From Thiobacillus sp. (GTDB lineage Bacteria > Pseudomonadota > Gammaproteobacteria > Burkholderiales > Thiobacillaceae): 11,505 nucleotides of DNA. Every line of letters begins with the position of its first letter. Position 1 is the stretch's first letter. The stretch lies in NCBI GenBank assembly GCA_020217265.1, contig JAIWOS010000192.1, positions 1 to 11,505 on the forward strand, written 5' to 3'. Positions 7,484-11,505 of the stretch are shown one piece after another. Both the position numbers and the translations under genes were made by a program. Under the pieces are notes generated by a model. The model made no database searches and was not told the origin of the DNA. It saw only the letters and a program-made list of their open reading frames with translations.

Positions 7484-8845
7484 GTGCCTGCGGTGCCAGC
7501 GTCCTCCCGCCATAATCCGGTGTTGCCCATCGAAATCGAGACCCAGAGGGCACTACTGGGGCTGCTTCGTGAGCACATGCCGGGCATGTTGGTAGCCAAT
7601 CTGGTGGTGGCGTCGGTGTTTGCCGCCATGTACCGGATCGAAACCGGCAGCGTCGCCATTGCAGGGTGGTGGCTGGTCCTGGTGCTGGTCAATTTGCTAC
7701 GTGCTGGATGGAATCATTGGCTGGAGAATCGTCTGGCGTGGCTCGACATGGACAGACTGGACATGGCCAGGCGCATCCATGCATTCTTCGCAGGGGTGTC
7801 CGGGCTGGCCTGGGGCGGATTGGCCGTGATTGCATTCAACGGCGAGGCGATCAATCAGGATTTCATCGCACTTGCCGTGGCGGTCGGCATGGTGGGTGGC
7901 GCGGTTACACCGCTATCAAGCCTGAAGTGGGCATTTCCCTTCTATGGCAGCGCCATTCTGTTGCCATTCATATTCAAGGCTTACTTGCTGGGCGGGACCA
8001 TTTACGTCTCGGGTGGCCTGACCCTGAGCGTATATCTGGTCGTTCTGCTGAGCTACGGACGCTCTATCCACCGCACTCTGACTGAGTCGTTCAGGGTGCG
8101 ACTCGAAAAGGATGAACTGATCAGGGAACTGGAAGCTCTGACACAGTCGCGTTCCCTGTTTCTGGCCGGGGTGAGCCATGACTTGAAGCAACCGGTTCAG
8201 GCACTGGGCATGTTCACGGCCTGCCTCAAGGGTATGGCGGGTGAGGTGGGAGGAGAGCGGGGGCGTGAGATCACCCGGTTGGCCGACAATTGTGCCGAAG
8301 CGCTGGGGGCGATCGGCAGTCAGGTGTCGAGGCTTCTTGAATTGTCCCGGCTGGAAGCAGGAGAGGTCAGGCCCCAATTGCGCGCGATCCCGCTGGCGGA
8401 ACTGTTCGAGCAGATTCGCTTCCTTCAGGCGGACAAAGCAAGAGCGAAAGGTCTGCGTCTGCGCTTCGTGACCACGGATCAGGTGGTGATGAGTGACGTG
8501 CGCATGCTGCGATCGATCCTCGACAACCTGGTGGGCAACGCGGTGCGCTACACCACGGCGGGCAGCGTGTTGGTAGGGGCTCGCCGGCACGGTGCCATGG
8601 TCGAGATTCAGGTTCTGGATACCGGCCCGGGCATTGCCGAGGCCCATCTGCCGCTTCTGTTTGAAGCGTATCGGCGATTCGACGACACAACCGAGAGCGC
8701 CGATATCGGGCACGGTCTCGGGCTGGCCCTGGTACACAAGCAGGCTGAGTTGCTGGGGCATGATTTGCATGTTTGTTCCGTAATCGGACGTGGCTCCAGG
8801 TTCAGCATCCGGGTGCCTCTTGCCCGGCGGCCGGACTCAATCTGA
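7484..8845 (+). CDS. Membrane-bound sensor histidine kinase
   Basis: The protein has 453 residues. About six transmembrane segments can be seen (roughly 34-51, 57-74, 99-118, 126-143, 151-169 and 176-191) with short loops, so it lacks a large periplasmic sensor domain. A charged helix at ~195-225 leads to the dimerisation domain, with phospho-acceptor H232 in SHDLKQP. The ATPase domain follows: N box around N348-N352 (LDNLVGNAVRYT), G1 box DTGPGI at 379-384 and G2 box GHGLGLALV at 409-417. There is no receiver or HPt domain, so it should pass phosphate to a separate regulator, almost certainly the divergent NarL-type protein. The GTG start at 7484 is chosen because AAAGG lies 6 bases upstream. 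The signal sensed is unknown. Its stop overlaps the convergent LysR gene by 9 bases, and its GC content is visibly lower than that of the genes to its right. Confidence 0.93.
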   Translation: MPAVPASSRHNPVLPIEIETQRALLGLLREHMPGMLVANLVVASVFAAMYRIETGSVAIAGWWLVLVLVNLLRAGWNHWLENRLAWLDMDRLDMARRIHAFFAGVSGLAWGGLAVIAFNGEAINQDFIALAVAVGMVGGAVTPLSSLKWAFPFYGSAILLPFIFKAYLLGGTIYVSGGLTLSVYLVVLLSYGRSIHRTLTESFRVRLEKDELIRELEALTQSRSLFLAGVSHDLKQPVQALGMFTACLKGMAGEVGGERGREITRLADNCAEALGAIGSQVSRLLELSRLEAGEVRPQLRAIPLAELFEQIRFLQADKARAKGLRLRFVTTDQVVMSDVRMLRSILDNLVGNAVRYTTAGSVLVGARRHGAMVEIQVLDTGPGIAEAHLPLLFEAYRRFDDTTESADIGHGLGLALVHKQAELLGHDLHVCSVIGRGSRFSIRVPLARRPDSI

Positions 8846-9688
8846 ATATCCGGCAGCGGCGGCAAGTTCGCGCAATCCCGCGAGCCCCTGCGCCACCGTC
8901 GCGTCGTGCTCGCGCGGGTACACCATCCATGCCGGCAATGCGATGGAAGGCGCGCCGGCAACGCGCCACAGCCGCTGCGCTTCGAGATGCGGCGCGACCA
9001 GCCGCAGCGGGAAATAGCCGCTGCCGTCGTAGGTCAGCAGCTGCTGCACGCCCAGCCAGCCGATGTTGGCGACCAGCGCGGGCGGCGGCGCCTCGGCGAA
9101 ATGTTCCGAAAAGCGCGCGTGGAATTCCGGGCCCCAGTCGATGTGGATGTAGCCGGGGTCGGGCCAGGCGCGGTTCTTTTCGCTCGCCACCAGCACCAGG
9201 GTTTCGTCGAACAGCGCTTCGACCACCAGCCCGGCACGATGGGTGGGCGTGTACATCACCCCGATGTCCACCGAGCCCTCGATCAGCCCCTGCATGATGT
9301 CGGCCTCGAAGCCGATTTCCATGCGCAGCGACACCTCGGGCGCGGTTTTGCGCATCCAGTCCACCCAGTGCGGCAGAAAGCCTTCCCACAGCGCGATCCG
9401 TCCCGACAGAGTGAGCACGTCGGAAAAGCCCTGCGGCAGGCCGACGTCGTGACGCGCCTGCTCGACCGTGCGCACCAGGTGCTTGGCGTGGCGCAGGAAG
9501 CGCTTGCCGGCCGGGGTGAGCTCCGCGCCGTTGCGTCCGCGCTGGAACAGGCGCGCGCCGAGCGTGGTTTCCAGACTGTGGATGCGCGCGCTCACCGTCG
9601 ATTGGGTGACGAACAGCCGTTGCGCGGCGGCGACGAAATTGCCGGTGGCGGCCACGGCAAGGAAGGTGCGGGCGAGTTCGGTGTCCAT
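8837..9688 (-). CDS. LysR-type transcriptional regulator, HdfR-like
   Basis: This 283-residue protein is of typical LysR length. The winged helix-turn-helix occupies about residues 1-60, with the recognition region in AAAQRLFVTQSTVSARIHSL and the usual LFQR...LTPAG wing. The remainder (about 90-283) is a periplasmic-binding-protein-like effector domain. The opening MDTELARTFLAV, the IALWEGFLPHWV stretch (98-109) and IDWGPEF (183-189) resemble E. coli HdfR as I recall it. I therefore call it HdfR-like, not an orthologue. It is divergent from the DsrC-like gene, the classic arrangement for a LysR protein and its target. The perfect inverted repeat at 9696-9714, just upstream of its own start, suggests autoregulation. 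No good Shine-Dalgarno precedes the ATG, but the fold begins right at it. The effector is unknown. Confidence 0.92.
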   Translation of the reverse strand: MDTELARTFLAVAATGNFVAAAQRLFVTQSTVSARIHSLETTLGARLFQRGRNGAELTPAGKRFLRHAKHLVRTVEQARHDVGLPQGFSDVLTLSGRIALWEGFLPHWVDWMRKTAPEVSLRMEIGFEADIMQGLIEGSVDIGVMYTPTHRAGLVVEALFDETLVLVASEKNRAWPDPGYIHIDWGPEFHARFSEHFAEAPPPALVANIGWLGVQQLLTYDGSGYFPLRLVAPHLEAQRLWRVAGAPSIALPAWMVYPREHDATVAQGLAGLRELAAAAGYSD

Positions 9689-9695
9689 GATTCAG

Positions 9696-9714
9696 CTATC
9701 GGTTATTCCGATAG
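9696..9714. promoter_or_regulatory. Perfect inverted repeat, probable LysR operator
   Basis: CTATCGG-TTATT-CCGATAG is a perfect 7-base inverted repeat with a 5-base spacer. Its core TCGGTTATTCCGA fits the T-N11-A LysR box. It begins 8 bases upstream of the LysR ATG and faces the DsrC-like gene, so it could serve both directions. The fit to the LysR box is seen in the sequence; binding by the adjacent regulator is inferred. Confidence 0.65.
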
Positions 9715-9731
9715 CAAATACAAAAAATAAT
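9703..9731 (+). promoter_or_regulatory. Candidate promoter of the DsrC-like/HPP cluster
   Basis: AATAAT at 9726-9731 matches the -10 consensus in 5 of 6 bases and lies in a local AT-rich tract. The matching -35 position, 17 bases upstream (TTATTC, 9703-9708), is poor and falls inside the inverted repeat. That would suit a promoter needing an activator at -35, or one blocked by a repressor there. Confidence 0.3.
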
Positions 9732-9741
9732 CGTTAGTCAA
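9711..9741 (-). promoter_or_regulatory. Candidate promoter of the LysR gene
   Basis: On the minus strand TTGACT (9736-9741) matches the -35 consensus in 5 of 6 bases. The -10 is less clear: TATTTG at 9715-9720 gives 15-base spacing and TGCTAT at 9711-9716 gives 19. The inverted repeat would then cover the -10 and start site, as expected for autorepression. Confidence 0.35.
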
Positions 9742-9795
9742 ATAGTCGTGGCCTCCGTAGACTGAGGGCGTCCATAGACGAACCAGGAGGGCATC

Positions 9796-10128
9796 ATGAA
9801 CATGGCGCTACACACGACGCTGCCGGAACGCGACGCCGAAGGCTATCTGATCGAGCCGGGCGACTGGAACGAGGACATCGCCCGCGCGCTCGCGGCCGAC
9901 GAAAACCTCGTGCTCGGCGACGACCACTGGGACGCGATCCGCTTCATGCGCGACTACTACGACGAGCACCAGATCGCCGCCGACGCGCGCTTTGTCATCC
10001 GGCACCTCGCCGAACGCTACGGGCGCGACGCGCAGAAAAAACTGTTCGAGCTGTTTCCCTACGGCTATGTGAAGCAGGCGTGCAAGATCGCCGGCATGAA
10101 ACGGCCGCGTGCCTGGAGCACGGGCTGA
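9796..10128 (+). CDS. DsrC/TusE-superfamily sulfur-relay-like protein lacking the C-terminal cysteine
   Basis: This 110-residue protein has typical DsrC/TusE length. Family marks are GYLIEPGDWNEDIA near the N-terminus, HWDAIRFMRDYYDEH at 44-58, and the C-terminal arm LFPYGYVKQACKIAGMKRP (86-104). DsrC proteins carry persulfide and trisulfide chemistry on two arm cysteines: CysB, and CysA 11 residues later near the end. TusE of tRNA 2-thiolation uses CysA only. Here CysB is present (C96), but the CysA position is tryptophan (W107) and the chain ends WSTG. It therefore should not carry out classical DsrC or TusE chemistry. It may bind or regulate sulfur enzymes or DNA, or use C96 alone. AGGAGG at 9785-9790, 5 bases before the ATG, fixes the start. 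It is divergent from the LysR gene and followed 8 bases after its stop by the HPP gene. No other sulfur genes are visible here. Confidence 0.88.
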   Translation: MNMALHTTLPERDAEGYLIEPGDWNEDIARALAADENLVLGDDHWDAIRFMRDYYDEHQIAADARFVIRHLAERYGRDAQKKLFELFPYGYVKQACKIAGMKRPRAWSTG

Positions 10129-10136
10129 GGCGGCGC

Positions 10137-10874
10137 GTGGTTCGCAAGCTGGCGTATTCGGTTTCCTCGCGCGAGCAGTGGATCTCGGCGGCGGGCGGGC
10201 TGGTGGGCATCCTCGCCGTGCTCGCGGTGTCGCACCAGGTGCTGGCGGGGCACGCCGCGTATTTCATCGTCGCCTCGATGGGCGCCTCGGCCGTGCTTCT
10301 GTTCGCCGCGCCGCACGGCGCGCTGTCGCAGCCGTGGGCGCTGATCGGCGGCCATCTGGTTTCGGCCGCCGCCGGCGTCACCGTGGCGCGGCTGGTGGAC
10401 GACCCCACGCTCGCGTCGGCGCTGGCGGTGGCGCTCGCCATCGGCCTCATGTACGGTCTGCGCTGCCTGCACCCGCCCGGCGGCGCGACCGCGCTGTTCG
10501 CGGTGCTGGGAGGCGAGGCCATCCACGCGCTGGGCTATGGCTACCTGATCGTGCCGGTGCTGCTCAACGCGGTGACGCTGCTGATCGTCGCCGTGCTGTT
10601 CAACTACCCTTTCGCGTGGCGGCGCTACCCGCAGGCCTGGATGCGGGAACCGGCCGAAGCCGTGTGCGCGCTGGAACCGGAGGCGCACCCGGAAAAATGC
10701 ATGATTCCGCACAGCGCGCTGGTGTACGCGCTATCCCAGCTCGACACCTTCGTCGACGTCAGCGAGGACGACCTGCAGCGCATTTATGCGCTGGCGATGC
10801 ACGCGCAGGAACCAATGCCTGCGCCCACGCTCGAAACGCCGTACAGCCTGAAGCGACGAGACGCGGCGGGGTAA
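10137..10874 (+). CDS. HPP-family integral membrane protein
   Basis: The protein has 245 residues from the GTG at 10137. It carries the family signature HPPGGATAL with HPP at residues 112-114. About five hydrophobic segments are seen: ~15-36, 41-58, 66-87, 92-110 and 135-157, with a further weaker one around 117-132. The C-terminal ~85 residues are soluble and include ALSQLDTFVDVSEDDLQRIY (198-217), typical of family members; no CBS domain is seen. Plant plastid and cyanobacterial HPP proteins have been linked to nitrite transport, but the bacterial role is generally unknown, so no substrate is claimed. The chosen GTG has GAGG at 10127-10130, overlapping the DsrC-like TGA, with 6-base spacing, so translation is probably coupled. 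An upstream in-frame GTG at 10080 would overlap the DsrC-like gene by 49 bases and adds only polar residues, so it is less likely. Confidence 0.88.
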   Translation: MVRKLAYSVSSREQWISAAGGLVGILAVLAVSHQVLAGHAAYFIVASMGASAVLLFAAPHGALSQPWALIGGHLVSAAAGVTVARLVDDPTLASALAVALAIGLMYGLRCLHPPGGATALFAVLGGEAIHALGYGYLIVPVLLNAVTLLIVAVLFNYPFAWRRYPQAWMREPAEAVCALEPEAHPEKCMIPHSALVYALSQLDTFVDVSEDDLQRIYALAMHAQEPMPAPTLETPYSLKRRDAAG

Positions 10875-10890
10875 CCCGGCGCCCCGAGCC

Positions 10891-11505
10891 ATGACGGAAA
10901 GCGACTGCGGCGCCTGCGGTCACGCCTTTGGCGCGCCCGGCATCGCACCCACCTGGACCACCAGCGACAAGGATCTGGTCGGCACCGCGCTGGGATCCTC
11001 GCGTGTGTGGTTCACCCTGGGACACGGCATCGTCAACGAGGTCTACTACCCCCGCATCGACATTCCGCAAATCCGCGATCTCGGCTTCATCGTCGGCGAC
11101 GGCGCGGGCTTTTGGGTCGAGGTCAAGCGGCTCGGCAACTATGAATTTTCGGTGCCGGCGCCGGGTGTTCCGCTCGCCACGCTCACGCACCGTCATCCCC
11201 GCTTCACGCTCACCCTCGCGGTATGTCCGGACGCCGCGCGCGACACGCTGCTCGTCGACGTCGCGCTCGAGGGCGATCCCGGCCTCGCCGTGCACGTCCT
11301 GCTCGCGCCGCACCTGGGCGGTACCGGCCGCGACAACCGCGCCTGGGCGACGCGCTACCGCGGCGAGCACGTGCTGTGGGCCGAGCAGGGGCCGTTCGGC
11401 CTCGCGCTGGTGGCGAAAACGGCGGCAGGCGACGACGCGCTCGTGCATGGCTCGGCCGGCTACGTCGGCGCATCCGACGGCTGGCAGGATTTCAGCGCCA
11501 ACGGC
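10891..11505 (+). CDS. GH15 glucoamylase-like glycosidase, N-terminal part (runs off right edge)
   Basis: This is an open frame of 205 codons with no stop. The sequence matches the N-terminal beta-sandwich domain of bacterial glucoamylase/glucodextranase proteins: VWFTLGHGIVNEVYYPR at 39-55, IPQIRDLGFIVGDG at 58-71, HVLLAPHLGG around 133-143, and a GYVGASDGWQDFS stretch near the window end. Such enzymes hydrolyse alpha-1,4 (and some alpha-1,6) glucosidic bonds from the non-reducing end. The catalytic alpha/alpha barrel, with its two glutamates, lies outside the window. No signal peptide is visible, which points to a cytoplasmic enzyme acting on glycogen or maltodextrin. The ATG lies 16 bases after the HPP stop with only a weak ribosome site. 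It is probably co-transcribed with HPP, although no functional link is obvious. C6 and C9 form a CxxC pair of unknown meaning. Confidence 0.87.
   Translation, partial: MTESDCGACGHAFGAPGIAPTWTTSDKDLVGTALGSSRVWFTLGHGIVNEVYYPRIDIPQIRDLGFIVGDGAGFWVEVKRLGNYEFSVPAPGVPLATLTHRHPRFTLTLAVCPDAARDTLLVDVALEGDPGLAVHVLLAPHLGGTGRDNRAWATRYRGEHVLWAEQGPFGLALVAKTAAGDDALVHGSAGYVGASDGWQDFSANG

Noticed and set aside
8846..9730. Plus-strand frames opposite the LysR gene (for example 8906-9730)
   Set aside because: The minus strand encodes a complete, standard-length LysR protein; the plus frames have no recognisable domains.
10080..10136. Upstream GTG start for the HPP protein
   Set aside because: It would overlap the DsrC-like gene by 49 bases and adds a polar tail without family similarity; the GTG at 10137 has a well-placed GAGG.
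10065..10712. Open frames of 175-215 codons on the minus strand within the DsrC-like and HPP genes
   Set aside because: They are shadows from extreme GC content. Their products are Arg/His-rich with no domain, and the plus strand carries clear family motifs.

Overview
The window reads as a GC-rich proteobacterial chromosome, most likely a betaproteobacterium. The clues are a two-partner-secretion adhesin, a NarL-type response regulator, an HdfR-like LysR regulator and a DsrC/TusE-superfamily protein. The genus cannot be fixed from the sequence. I see no rRNA, tRNA, CRISPR array, transposase or integrase.

Left part (1-6642, minus strand): one giant open gene of at least 2214 codons, with no stop, that runs off the left edge. 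It encodes a filamentous adhesin of the hemagglutinin / LktA-like type. It has an extended signal region, a TPS secretion domain with an NPxG motif, then a long array of degenerate repeats of about 53-55 residues. I checked the whole reading frame codon by codon and found it uninterrupted. Its secretion partner (TpsB) is not in the window.

Middle part (6792-8845): a two-component pair transcribed divergently. A NarL/FixJ response regulator lies on the minus strand, and a membrane histidine kinase with about six transmembrane segments lies on the plus strand. The response regulator lies directly upstream of the adhesin and on the same strand, so the pair is a plausible controller of it. This is an inference from position.

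Right part (8837-11505): base composition rises sharply. A LysR-type regulator (minus) overlaps the end of the kinase gene tail to tail and is divergent from a compact plus-strand cluster. The cluster holds a DsrC/TusE-like sulfur-relay protein that keeps only one of the two DsrC cysteines, an HPP-family membrane protein whose start codon lies 8 bases past the DsrC-like stop, and the first 205 codons of a GH15 glucoamylase-like enzyme. A perfect 7-5-7 inverted repeat of LysR T-N11-A type sits in the divergent promoter region and probably binds the LysR protein.

No clearly new multi-gene system is evident. The most unusual items are the DsrC-like protein with tryptophan where the C-terminal cysteine should be, its coupling to an HPP membrane protein, and the giant adhesin beside its own candidate two-component pair.
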